Assembly: GCA_037384225.1 (NCBI GenBank)
Contig: JARROD010000050.1
Location: forward strand, 1 to 29,265
Direction of reading: 5' to 3'
Origin: JARROD01 sp037384225
GTDB taxonomy: Bacteria > Pseudomonadota > Gammaproteobacteria > Pseudomonadales > Cellvibrionaceae
Length of the DNA: 29,265 bases
The position numbers and the translations under genes were made by a program. The notes under the pieces were generated by a model. The model was not told where the DNA came from, made no database searches, and saw only the letters and a program-made list of their open reading frames with translations. This document shows, piece after piece, positions 16,368 through 24,953 of the stretch (its first letter is position 1; every line of letters begins with the position of its first letter).

Positions 16368-18294
16368 CTAATTAATCTCCTCTCTTTCGCCATCGGGTCT
16401 GCCCAACAGGAACCCTTGCCCACCGTCAATGCCAAGCTCCAGTAGTGTCCGCCACTCCTGCGCCGATTCCACACCTTCAGCCATTGTTTTTATGTCACAG
16501 CTATGGGCAATCTGCAGTAGTGATTTCACTAAAAACTGATTATCGCTATTGTTATGTATAGATTGAATGAAACAGCGATCGATTTTCACCATTTCAAAAG
16601 CAATGCTTTGCATATAGCCAAACGTTGACATAGCGGTGCCGAAATGGTCGAGCGAGATGCCGGCCCCATAGGGCTGCACAATATCCACCAACCGGCGCAC
16701 AGCCGGCGGAGACGTTACTAATACCTGTTCCGGCAATTCAAATATCAGGCGCGTAGCAAATTCAGGGTGCTGCTGCAGTGTCTGCTGCAGCCACACTAAA
16801 AAGCTATGCTGTTGAATCGAACGCGGCGATAAATTTACACACAAACGCGTAACCGTATCGGTGTGGGCTTCATACAGTAATTCCAGAACCAACCGGTCCA
16901 GCTCTCCCCCCAGGTCAAACCTTTCGGCTACGGGGAAAAACACCCCCGCCGGATACAGACGCCCTGCAACTTCAAGCCGACATAAAACTTCCATGCAGAG
17001 GATATCGCCGTCACGATTAACATTTGGCTGATAATGCAACAATAAACGACGTTCGGCGATGGCACTTTCCAGCAGTCGCCGCCACTGACCGGCCTCTAAT
17101 GCCCGCTCGTCAGGCCCCGGTCGTCGATAAAAACACCATCCAAACGGATCACGGTGCCGCGCTTGTCGTAACGCCGTGTCCGCTTCACTGAGAAGATGGC
17201 TGCCGAGCGTCACCGCCGCGGAGAAGGCTGCACCGACGTACAGATGCAGCGAGGTTGAATCGTCAAACCAGCTCAGGCGGTGCAGTGATGTGTACATTTT
17301 TTCCACAAAACTTTCCACCTCCTCGCTCTGTGCGGCGGGTATAAAGACGCAAAAGTCCGCTCCTGAGCGACGTGACAGAATTACTTTGCCGGTGTCGGCG
17401 GTCAAATGCTTCAGCACCCGGGCAATATCAATCAGGCACTCGTCTCCGGCATCGCGGCCGCATTTATCATTAAACTGCTGCAGGTTGCCGATATGCACCA
17501 AAACCATAAGCCCCGGGCACCCACCAAGATCCGACCTGATCATGGCTTCAAAGCGGGCGTCGAAATCGCGGCGGTTGGATAGCCCCGTTACCGGGTCCAG
17601 GTAGGCCTGGCGGTGCAGGGACTCGGTCAGCGTAACCTGTTCCTGAAACATATCCCGCGTGTTCTGCACCATCCGGTTCATAGCCTCCACCACACGCCGC
17701 AATTCCCGGCTGCGGGGAAGTTCGCCGGCAAATCGCCGCGGCCTGTGTTTCAAGTTTGCGCAACGGGCGCAGTAAATACCTCAACCCCAGGCCGGCTAGA
17801 GCACAGCTGAGTCCCACGCTGACAGCAAACAACCACAACTGTTCCTTGAGCACGCGCCACAGATCGCGATAGGCGTAGCCAGGGTGGCCTTCCACCACCA
17901 GTTCGCCGACCTGTAGCCAACCCGAAACCACTTCGGCCCGCCCCAGGGGCGCCGGCAACTCAACCGAGCTTACAAACCAGGAGGGCACGTTTTCTATCTG
18001 GATCGGGCGTTCGCGCTCGACCACCGCCTCCCCCTTCAGATCCAAATAGGCAATGCGGCGGTAATAACCGCGATCAAAAATCACATCGATCATGGAATTA
18101 AGCATGGCAACGTCCTTTTGCTGTGCCGCCCGGGATATGGTAAAACCCAAAAAAGTCGCCGTATCCTCGGCGTGAGCCTGCATCTGTTCATAAAAATAAC
18201 TACGTGCGTTGTACACACTGACAAACAGATTTCCCGCCAGCAAACAGGTAAATAATACAGTGAGGGCAATAACCAGCTGCCTGAATAGAGTCAT
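16368..18294 (-). pseudogene. lapD: LapD-type c-di-GMP receptor, split by a frameshift
   Basis: Two overlapping frames together give about 640 residues, the LapD length. The first (18294 to about 17735) has a membrane helix (5-27), a LapD/MoxY-type periplasmic domain (GYYRRIAYLDL, PSWFV, then a VSGWLQVGELVVEGHPGYAY block), a second helix (about 152-172) and the start of the HAMP linker (RPLRKLETQAAAI). The second (about 17740 to 16368) continues with FAGELPRSRELRRVVEAMN, a degenerate GGDEF domain (SGADF) and a degenerate EAL domain (EVL; DHFG instead of DDFG). The degeneracy is normal for LapD, which binds c-di-GMP and holds the protease LapG inactive to keep adhesins on the surface. No lapG is in the window. 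The frame break at about 17735-17745 makes the product non-functional unless it is a sequence error. Confidence 0.85.
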
Positions 18295-18303
18295 GTTTCC
18301 ATT

Positions 18304-19068
18304 TTAGTCTATCGCCGGCAATAACAATATTTTAGGCTCACGTCCCAGCTTGATATCCCCTCGCAGGCGAAACCCCGGCACGGCCTCCTTCATCTGCTGG
18401 TATATCCAACGCCCTTCGGCGTCACTGCGGGCAACGATGAGCAGCGAGTTGCCACTTTCGCGGGCCTGTCGGGCAATCTCCTGCAAATGATCAACCACCC
18501 CCACTCCTTGTTTGTCGAGCTGATCCTTAGCCAGGGGGTATTCGTTGTCCGCAGCCGTGGAGCCGGGCTGGTTTCTCTTCTGCGCCGCCGATGCCGCGGC
18601 AATTTCGCGGGAAAATTGCTCTATGTCTGGGTCATCTTTATCCACCCAGCGCGCCCGCTCCAACAACGCGCGCGCCTTCCCGTATTCCTCCTGAGAGGCA
18701 GCCGCTCTGGCCAGGACGAGATAGCGCAACAAAATTTTTCGCAGCCCGGACTGCGCCTGGGGATTATTCGGCTGCAATATCAACACTGCCTGAAAGCGGT
18801 CAAACGCATTGTCGTGGATTGGCGATGTCAAACGGTCCGCACTCAAAGCAAACTCGGCATCGGCAAGCAATTTGGCAACATCATCCTCAACTGTGTGAGC
18901 GGGAACCGGCGCAGGTTTCTCCTGCACGGGTTCTTTCGGTTTCTCCTCCATGGGTGCGAGCACAGCAAGCGGTCCCTGGGCAGTGGCGCATCCAGCCAGC
19001 CCTGCAGTCACCGCCCATAGGATCCAAAAAGGCCAGAAACCAATCATAAATTGCCTGTTGAAACTCAT
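18304..19068 (-). CDS. TPR-containing lipoprotein of unknown function
   Basis: Predicted lipoprotein of 254 residues. The N-terminal hydrophobic segment ends in LAGC (Cys27), a good lipobox. A Pro/Glu-rich linker (about 35-60) follows, then helical repeats of TPR kind (about 62-160, including FDRFQAVLILQPNNPQAQSGL and EEYGKARALLERARWVDKDD). The C-terminal 80 residues (VDHLQEIARQARESGNSLLI, DAEGRWIYQQM) recall an OmpA-like fold in outline but lack its consensus. It lies 9 bp upstream of lapD on the same strand and probably heads the operon, so a link to cell-surface adhesion is a reasonable inference. It is not LapG: the transglutaminase-type Cys-His-Asp motifs are absent. Confidence 0.75.
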   Translation of the reverse strand: MSFNRQFMIGFWPFWILWAVTAGLAGCATAQGPLAVLAPMEEKPKEPVQEKPAPVPAHTVEDDVAKLLADAEFALSADRLTSPIHDNAFDRFQAVLILQPNNPQAQSGLRKILLRYLVLARAAASQEEYGKARALLERARWVDKDDPDIEQFSREIAAASAAQKRNQPGSTAADNEYPLAKDQLDKQGVGVVDHLQEIARQARESGNSLLIVARSDAEGRWIYQQMKEAVPGFRLRGDIKLGREPKILLLPAID

Positions 19069-19194
19069 GTATCACCTAAATTGATATGTTTCAGTTTACT
19101 GTGAACAGCCACCGGCATAAGCTACAATGGGCCGAAACTCTGCCTGAAAGCGCAGGTCAAAGCAACGCTGAAGCCAATATGAGTTAGTTGTTAT

Positions 19195-20988
19195 ATGCGC
19201 CACTTATACATGCTGAAACTTACTTTTCTATTAATTCTGCCACTTTATCTGACAATTGGCTCTCCGGTCCAGGCAGCCAACCCATTCGGTAATGATACAA
19301 GTTCCCAGGAAGAATTCCTCCCCGTCGAAAAAGCCTATCAATTGCACGTCGACCTGCGTAAAAACACACTGAGTTTACTCTGGAACATTACTCCGGGGTA
19401 TTACCTCTACAAAGATCGCTTTAAACTGAAGGCCAGGGATCAAAACACCGGCGAGCCCATCGAATTGGCGGCACAGTTTGTCGACAGCGGCAAAAATAAG
19501 TACGACGATTACTTCGAAAAAGAGCTCGAAGTTTACTATTACAGCACTGAAATTACAGCCGAGATCCCGGCGGGTATCAATCGCTTTGATCTGACTGTCA
19601 CCTCTCAGGGCTGCGCCGACGCCGGGCTCTGTTATCCGCCCCATACCCAGTATTTTCATATTGATGTTGAAAACGGCCAGGCCCAGCCGGCACAGCCGCC
19701 TACTGCAGCTGCCAGTACTTCCGGGAGCAGCGCAACAGCAGTCAGAACAGTAGTCGATTCGCAGCCTCAAGCACAATTTCTACCCTATATCCTATTGCTG
19801 GCAGCACTTGGCGGCGCAATTCTGAATTTGATGCCCTGTGTGTTTCCGGTTCTGTCGATCAAAGCAATAAATCTGGCGGAGGCAAGCCAGACCCCACACC
19901 ATCAACACCTACACGGCTGGGCTTACACCTGCGGCGTGGTGGCCTCTTTTCTGGTTGTGGCCGCAGCGATGCTGGCAGCACGCTCCGGCGGGCAGGCAGT
20001 GGGCTGGGGATTCCAGCTACAGTCGCCGGTGTTTATCAGCTTTCTCGCCTACCTGTTTTTTACCATGGGGTTGAGCTTTTCCGGATTGATAGATTTTGGC
20101 ACCCGGCTTATGGGAATCGGTCAATCTCTCACCGGCGGCCGGGGTCTGCGCACATCCTTTTTTACCGGCGTATTGGCAGCGGTAGTCGCCAGCCCATGCA
20201 CCGCGCCCATGATGGGGACAGCGCTGGGTTATGCCATGACACAACCTGCATTAACGGCATTGAGCGTATTTGCAGCACTCGGGTTTGGCATGGCGCTACC
20301 GTTTCTTATACTCAGTTACACCCCCCATCTGGCACGCTATCGTCCCCCACCCGGCGCCTGGATGGAAACCCTGAAACAATTCATGGCATTTCCACTGTAT
20401 CTGGCAGCGATCTGGTTGCTGTGGGTACTCGGGCATCAGTTGAACAGCGACGCGGTGATTCTACTCAGTGTCGGTGCGGTGTTAATCAGCTTCGCCCTCT
20501 GGCTGCTGAGACAGCGCTTTTCCCATTCAGGTGCCCGCTTGGCGCGCAATTTTATCGCCATGACGGCGGTTGCCGGGGCGGCGGTGATTCCCTTTTCCCC
20601 ACCGACACCGAACAACGATAAACACTGGGAAGTTTATTCAGCGGACAAACTGTCGCAGTTGCGTCAGTCAGGTGAACCGGTTCTGGTAAACCTCACGGCG
20701 GACTGGTGTATTACCTGCCTGGCCAACGAAAAAATCGCCCTAGGAACTGACAAGGTAAACACCGCCATTGCGGTTGCCGGAATTCGCACGCTAAAGGGAG
20801 ACTGGACCAATTATGACCCGGAGATCACCGCCCTGCTCAACCGCTATGGTCGCAGTGGCGTTCCCCTGTACCTGCTTTTCCCCGCGCAAAAAGATGCGGA
20901 AGCCGAAATTTTGCCGCAATTGCTCTCGGAAGAAATCGTTTTGCGAGCCATAGAACGCGCCACCCCGACACAAACAGCGCTAAATTAA
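19195..20988 (+). CDS. dsbD: DsbD thiol:disulfide interchange protein
   Basis: Inner-membrane reductant conveyor of 597 residues that passes electrons from cytoplasmic thioredoxin to periplasmic Dsb proteins and cytochrome-c maturation. Signal peptide (1-27, AXA-like cut at VQA), N-terminal immunoglobulin-like domain with redox Cys140 and Cys146 (CADAGLCYPP), then the eight-helix core with Cys215 (NLMPCVFP) and Cys335 (SPCTAP). The C-terminal thioredoxin domain has ADWCITC (Cys505, Cys508). All three Cys pairs are intact. The start at 19195 is uncertain; a second ATG at 19210 would also give a full signal peptide. It is divergent from the lipoprotein/lapD operon (126-bp spacer) and leads into aroQ, as in Pseudomonas. 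Confidence 0.96.
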   Translation: MRHLYMLKLTFLLILPLYLTIGSPVQAANPFGNDTSSQEEFLPVEKAYQLHVDLRKNTLSLLWNITPGYYLYKDRFKLKARDQNTGEPIELAAQFVDSGKNKYDDYFEKELEVYYYSTEITAEIPAGINRFDLTVTSQGCADAGLCYPPHTQYFHIDVENGQAQPAQPPTAAASTSGSSATAVRTVVDSQPQAQFLPYILLLAALGGAILNLMPCVFPVLSIKAINLAEASQTPHHQHLHGWAYTCGVVASFLVVAAAMLAARSGGQAVGWGFQLQSPVFISFLAYLFFTMGLSFSGLIDFGTRLMGIGQSLTGGRGLRTSFFTGVLAAVVASPCTAPMMGTALGYAMTQPALTALSVFAALGFGMALPFLILSYTPHLARYRPPPGAWMETLKQFMAFPLYLAAIWLLWVLGHQLNSDAVILLSVGAVLISFALWLLRQRFSHSGARLARNFIAMTAVAGAAVIPFSPPTPNNDKHWEVYSADKLSQLRQSGEPVLVNLTADWCITCLANEKIALGTDKVNTAIAVAGIRTLKGDWTNYDPEITALLNRYGRSGVPLYLLFPAQKDAEAEILPQLLSEEIVLRAIERATPTQTALN

Positions 20989-21254
20989 CAATGATCGGTG
21001 CTATTTACCCGAAATTCGATACATTTCCTACATTTTCTAACATTTAGGGGCTAAAATACACAAACAGCTTGAAAAAATCGGGGAAAAGCAAATTCAAGCA
21101 CCACTTCTTAAGCAAACGTCGCCAAACTTGCTGGCATTTGCCGCTAAGTTCATAAAAAGGTAACGACATCGTGGACACCGCTTGTTTTTTGCGGCAAACT
21201 GCCACCTAGTTTTCTTGTGCCTGGCGCAGACAAAATCAAATAACAGGAATTTCC

Positions 21255-21701
21255 ATGGCAACCATTCTCGTTCTACATGGACCCAACCTGAACCTTTTGG
21301 GAGAGAGGGAGCCCGGTGTTTATGGCTCCACAACCCTGGAGGAAATCAACCAGCGCCTGACGCAACTATGCATCAATGAAGGGCATCATTTGCAAATACT
21401 TCAAAGCAATGCCGAATATGAACTCATCAACAGAATTCATGATGCGCGCCGGGAAGGTGTGAATTTTATTTTGATCAACCCGGCTGCCTACACCCATACC
21501 AGCGTGGCGATTCGCGATGCACTAGCCGCGGTGGAAATCCCCTTTATCGAGCTGCATTTGTCCAACGTATACAGTCGCGAGGCCTTTCGCCACCACTCTT
21601 ACTTTTCGGATATTGCAACGGGTGTTATCTGCGGGTTTGGCGCCATGAGCTATGAACTGGCCCTGAACGCAGCTTTTGCACAACTTCGGCACACCGCTTA
21701 A
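21255..21701 (+). CDS. aroQ: Type II 3-dehydroquinate dehydratase
   Basis: Dodecameric shikimate-pathway enzyme of 148 residues that converts 3-dehydroquinate to 3-dehydroshikimate. Active-site elements are intact: GPNLNLLGEREPGVYG with Tyr23 in the mobile lid, the QSNAEYEL block (50-57), NPAAYTHTSVAIRDA with Asn75 and His81, ELHLSN with His101, and Arg112. An AGGAA lies 7-11 bp before the ATG. The 266-bp upstream spacer probably holds the promoter for aroQ and perhaps accBC. The gene is separated from accB by 123 bp. Confidence 0.96.
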   Translation: MATILVLHGPNLNLLGEREPGVYGSTTLEEINQRLTQLCINEGHHLQILQSNAEYELINRIHDARREGVNFILINPAAYTHTSVAIRDALAAVEIPFIELHLSNVYSREAFRHHSYFSDIATGVICGFGAMSYELALNAAFAQLRHTA

Positions 21702-21716
21702 TACCCGCCCGCCGGA

Positions 21717-21747
21717 TTGATTCATTTTGGGCCAAACTACAGATAAT
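21717..21747 (+). promoter_or_regulatory. Candidate sigma-70 promoter for accBC
   Basis: TTGATT (21717-21722) and GATAAT (21742-21747) lie 19 bp apart in the aroQ-accB spacer, about 78 bp before the accB ATG. The match is good but the spacing slightly long. The accBC operon of enterobacteria has its own promoter with a long leader, which fits. No experimental support. Confidence 0.3.
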
Positions 21748-21824
21748 GCCGCTTCATTTGTGCCTATGCAAAGCAATGCATCGCGAGTAGAAAACGTACA
21801 ATTAAAATGTAAAGAGAGTTATCC

Positions 21825-22289
21825 ATGGATATTCGCAAGATCAAAAAATTGATAGAACTACTTGAAGAGTCGGATATAGGTGAATTGGAGATTAAAGAAG
21901 GCGAGGAGTCTGTGCGTATCAGCCGCGGCACAGCCGCTCCTGCTGTGGCTTACCCGATGACCCCGACTCCGACGGCACCGGCTCCAACGGTCCCGACAGC
22001 CCCTGCCAGTACACCTGAGACAGAAACCAAAAACAATGCCGCTCGATCAGTGAACGGACATGTCATTAAGTCTCCCATGGTGGGTACTTTTTACCGCGCC
22101 CCGAGTCCCGGATCGCCACACTTTGTCGAGATTGGCCAACATGTTAAACCCGGCGACGTGATCTGCATTGTGGAAGCCATGAAAATGATGAACCAGATTG
22201 AAGCCGACAAGGCCGGCACCGTAGAAGCCATTTTGGTGGAAGATGGCGAACCGGTGGAATTCGATCAGCCTCTGATAACCATTGTTTAG
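21825..22289 (+). CDS. accB: Biotin carboxyl carrier protein of acetyl-CoA carboxylase
   Basis: BCCP of 154 residues, the biotin carrier of acetyl-CoA carboxylase (fatty-acid synthesis). The N-terminal region (MDIRKIKKLIELLEESDIGE) is the conserved AccB/AccC interaction part. A Pro/Ala/Thr linker covers about 36-66. The C-terminal biotinyl domain (76-154) carries EAMKM with biotin-accepting Lys120, and the protruding thumb segment FYRAPSPGSPHF (89-100). GAGAG precedes the ATG. accC follows 37 bp later. Confidence 0.97.
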   Translation: MDIRKIKKLIELLEESDIGELEIKEGEESVRISRGTAAPAVAYPMTPTPTAPAPTVPTAPASTPETETKNNAARSVNGHVIKSPMVGTFYRAPSPGSPHFVEIGQHVKPGDVICIVEAMKMMNQIEADKAGTVEAILVEDGEPVEFDQPLITIV

Positions 22290-22326
22290 GCAGTAAGTCA
22301 CGCAAAAAGTAGTGAGGAGCTGCCAA

Positions 22327-23667
22327 ATGTTGAAAAGAATATTAATTGCAAACCGCGGTGAGATTGCATTGCGGATACTGCGCGCCTGTAAAGAGCTGGA
22401 TATCAAGACCATCGCCGTGCACTCGCAGGTTGATCGCAACCTCAAGCATGTACGCCTGGCCGATGAATCTGTCTGCATCGGCCCCAACCCCTCGCCGGAA
22501 AGTTACCTGAACATTCCCGCTATTATTAGCGCCATGGAAATTACCGATGCTATGGCCGTGCACCCCGGTTACGGCTTTCTGGCGGAAAACGCCGATTTTG
22601 CCGAACAGGTGCAGAAAAGCGGATTTGTTTTTGTCGGCCCTGACCCCGACGTAATTCGCCTGATGGGAGACAAGGTCTCAGCCATTGCGGCAATGAAAAA
22701 AGCAGGAGTCCCTACAGTGCCGGGCTCAAATGGGCCGCTGCCTGACAACAAAGACCGTTGCCTGGAAATCAGCCGGGAAATCGGCTACCCGGTGATTATC
22801 AAAGCCGCTGCCGGGGGCGGTGGTCGCGGTATGCGCGTTGTACACACAGAATCAGCACTGCTCAATTCCATTCATGTCACCAAAGCGGAAGCCAAAGCGG
22901 CGTTCGGCGATGATACCGTGTATATGGAAAAATTCCTCCAGAACCCACGTCACGTTGAAGTGCAAATACTCGCCGACAGCTATGGCAACGCTATTCATCT
23001 CGGCGACCGCGATTGCTCTCTGCAACGCCGCCATCAAAAGATACTTGAGGAGGCACCAGCGCCGAACATTCCCGACGATGTGCGTCGCGATGTGCAGCAA
23101 TCCTGCGTCAACGCTTGCGTTGAAATAGGCTATAAAGGTGCCGGGACTTTCGAATTTCTGTACGAAAACGGCTGCTTTTATTTTATTGAAATGAATACCC
23201 GTATTCAGGTAGAACACCCGGTAACGGAAATGATAACCGGCATTGATCTGATCAAAGAGCAAATCCGGGTTTGTGCCGGCGAAAAACTTTCATTTTCCCA
23301 GAATGATATAAAAATTAGCGGTCATGCCTTTGAATGTCGTATCAATGCCGAAGACCCGAAAACGTTTATGCCCTGCCCCGGCAAGGTTAATAACTTTCAT
23401 GCACCGGGAGGCCTGGGGGTGCGAGTGGATTCGCATTTGTACAGCGGCTATACCGTTCCCCCCAACTACGATTCCATGATTGCGAAAATTATTACCTACG
23501 GTGAAAACCGTAAAGTGGCCTTGGGGCGCATGCGCAACGCACTCGATGAACTTGTGGTGGACGGTATCCGAACCAACACCGAGCTGCAGCAGGAGTTGGT
23601 CAGAGACCCTGTATTTGCCGAGGGAGGCATGAACATTCATTATCTGGAGAAAAAGCTGGGACTTTGA
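22327..23667 (+). CDS. accC: Biotin carboxylase subunit of acetyl-CoA carboxylase
   Basis: ATP-grasp enzyme of 446 residues that carboxylates the biotin of AccB. MLKRILIANRGEIALR is the standard N-terminus, and GAGGAG lies 8 bp before this ATG, so the GTG 15 bp upstream is not used. ATP-binding Lys116 and Lys159, the glycine-rich loop GGGGRGM (163-169), metal and catalytic Glu288, Asn290, Arg292 and Arg338 are all at the E. coli positions. It forms the accBC operon. A half copy of palindromic family 1 lies 35 bp after its stop codon. Confidence 0.97.
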   Translation: MLKRILIANRGEIALRILRACKELDIKTIAVHSQVDRNLKHVRLADESVCIGPNPSPESYLNIPAIISAMEITDAMAVHPGYGFLAENADFAEQVQKSGFVFVGPDPDVIRLMGDKVSAIAAMKKAGVPTVPGSNGPLPDNKDRCLEISREIGYPVIIKAAAGGGGRGMRVVHTESALLNSIHVTKAEAKAAFGDDTVYMEKFLQNPRHVEVQILADSYGNAIHLGDRDCSLQRRHQKILEEAPAPNIPDDVRRDVQQSCVNACVEIGYKGAGTFEFLYENGCFYFIEMNTRIQVEHPVTEMITGIDLIKEQIRVCAGEKLSFSQNDIKISGHAFECRINAEDPKTFMPCPGKVNNFHAPGGLGVRVDSHLYSGYTVPPNYDSMIAKIITYGENRKVALGRMRNALDELVVDGIRTNTELQQELVRDPVFAEGGMNIHYLEKKLGL

Positions 23668-23701
23668 ATTTGATAAGTGTAAATGTCCGCCGGGAAAGGT
23701 A

Positions 23702-23746
23702 GCTTCTCAATAATCCGGGGTAATTTGTGCCATCGATCCGGCGAAC
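23702..23746. repeat. Palindromic intergenic element, family 1, half copy
   Basis: CTTCTCAATAATCCGGGGTAA (21 nt, 23703-23723) is identical to 7503-7523. The following TTTGTGCC-TCGATCCGGCG segment matches the reverse complement of 7546-7564 with one difference. The alignment is thus best to the complete copy read backwards. The matching right-hand terminus TTATTGAGAAG is missing, so this copy is truncated or diverged. It lies between accC and prmA. A 10-nt TTATTGAGAA at 24730-24739, just after prmA, may be another trace or chance. Confidence 0.65.
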
Positions 23747-23805
23747 AGTGTGCCCACCTCGGCGTGAAAGCTGCGAACTTGTAAACGAAAAAGGTAAATT
23801 TTTAC

Positions 23806-24711
23806 ATGCCCTGGCTACAACTGCATATCGATACTCACCGCGAACAGGCCGATCGGGTCGAAGACGCCCTGATTGCGGCGGGCGCAGTCTCTGTGACTTT
23901 GCAGGACAACGCCGATCAACCCATTCTAGAACCGGCTCTCGGCGAAACGCCGCTGTGGAACGAGACCCGAATAACCGGGCTGTTTGCAACAACAGTTGAT
24001 CCCGAGGTGGCTGTCGCGACAGCCACCTCGTTCTTTGGCACTCCGCTTCCACCCTACCGCTGGGAAAAGGTTGAAGACAAAAACTGGGAGCGCGAGTGGA
24101 TGCAGGGCTATCAGCCCATTCAATGCAGCGACAAGCTCTGGATTTGTCCCAATTGGATGCCCCCTCCCGACCCGGAGGCGACGAATCTATTGCTGGACCC
24201 TGGACTTGCCTTCGGTACCGGCACCCATCCGACAACCTTTCTCTGCCTGCAATGGCTGGCAACTCAGCCTCTGCGGGCTACCCAGGTTATTGACTATGGA
24301 TGTGGCGGATGCGGCTCGGGTATTTTGGGAATAGCCGCCCTCTTACTTGGAGCGACCCGGGTAGTAGGTGTTGACATCGACCCTCAGGCACTGCAGGCCA
24401 CTCACGAGAATGTCAGACGCAATGGCCTGACTCCGGAGGATTTCCCCGTGTATCTGCCCTCCCGCCTGCAACAAGATAAAGTTGTCGCTGATGGTGCCGA
24501 CATTATCCTAGCCAATATTCTGGCGGGCCCTTTGACAGAACTGGCGCCAACTTTGACCCGACTAACCCGGTGCGGCGGGAAGCTGTGCCTTTCCGGTATT
24601 CTCGCCAGCCAGACGAGCACAGTGATGGAGGCCTATCAAGGCGATTTTTGGTTTGACCCTACCGTCCAGCGGCAGGAATGTGTACGCCTGACCGCCAACA
24701 ATAAAAACTGA
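23806..24711 (+). CDS. prmA: Ribosomal protein L11 methyltransferase with an altered SAM motif
   Basis: Class-I SAM methyltransferase of 301 residues that trimethylates ribosomal protein L11. The N-terminal L11-recognition domain (PWLQLHIDTHREQADRVEDAL) and the family motifs DPGLAFGTGTHPTT (131-144) and NILAGPL (237-243) are clear. Motif I, normally D-x-GCGSGIL, reads DYGCGGCGSGIL. Codons GGA-TGT-GGC (24298-24306) are repeated as GGA-TGC-GGC (24307-24315), inserting three residues into the SAM-binding loop. The frame stays open, but binding may be impaired. E. coli tolerates loss of prmA. It lies 138 bp after accC in the order known from Pseudomonas. Confidence 0.92.
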   Translation: MPWLQLHIDTHREQADRVEDALIAAGAVSVTLQDNADQPILEPALGETPLWNETRITGLFATTVDPEVAVATATSFFGTPLPPYRWEKVEDKNWEREWMQGYQPIQCSDKLWICPNWMPPPDPEATNLLLDPGLAFGTGTHPTTFLCLQWLATQPLRATQVIDYGCGGCGSGILGIAALLLGATRVVGVDIDPQALQATHENVRRNGLTPEDFPVYLPSRLQQDKVVADGADIILANILAGPLTELAPTLTRLTRCGGKLCLSGILASQTSTVMEAYQGDFWFDPTVQRQECVRLTANNKN

Positions 24712-24953
24712 CAAGAGTTTGCTCTGCTGTTATTGAGAACACAGTATGACTTGCCCGCCAAGTATGAAGACAAAAATTGCACATCGCCGGGACAACCCCA
24801 ACCCGCCTGGAAAGTCTGTTCAGTGACATGGGGCAGTTCCGGCCCGTTCGAACAAGAGGAAAAGCCTGCAATAATCAATTTCGACAGATAAACTTAGATT
24901 ACGTATCGTCAAGCAAATGAGATAAGCTGATCACAATAGGACGAGCAAACCCT

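Noticed and set aside
18487..19049. Two plus-strand frames opposite the TPR lipoprotein
   Set aside because: Low-complexity shadows without start signals; the minus-strand gene has a lipobox and repeats.
24730..24739. Third copy of palindromic family 1 (TTATTGAGAA)
   Set aside because: Only ten matching bases and no other part of the element around it; may be chance.
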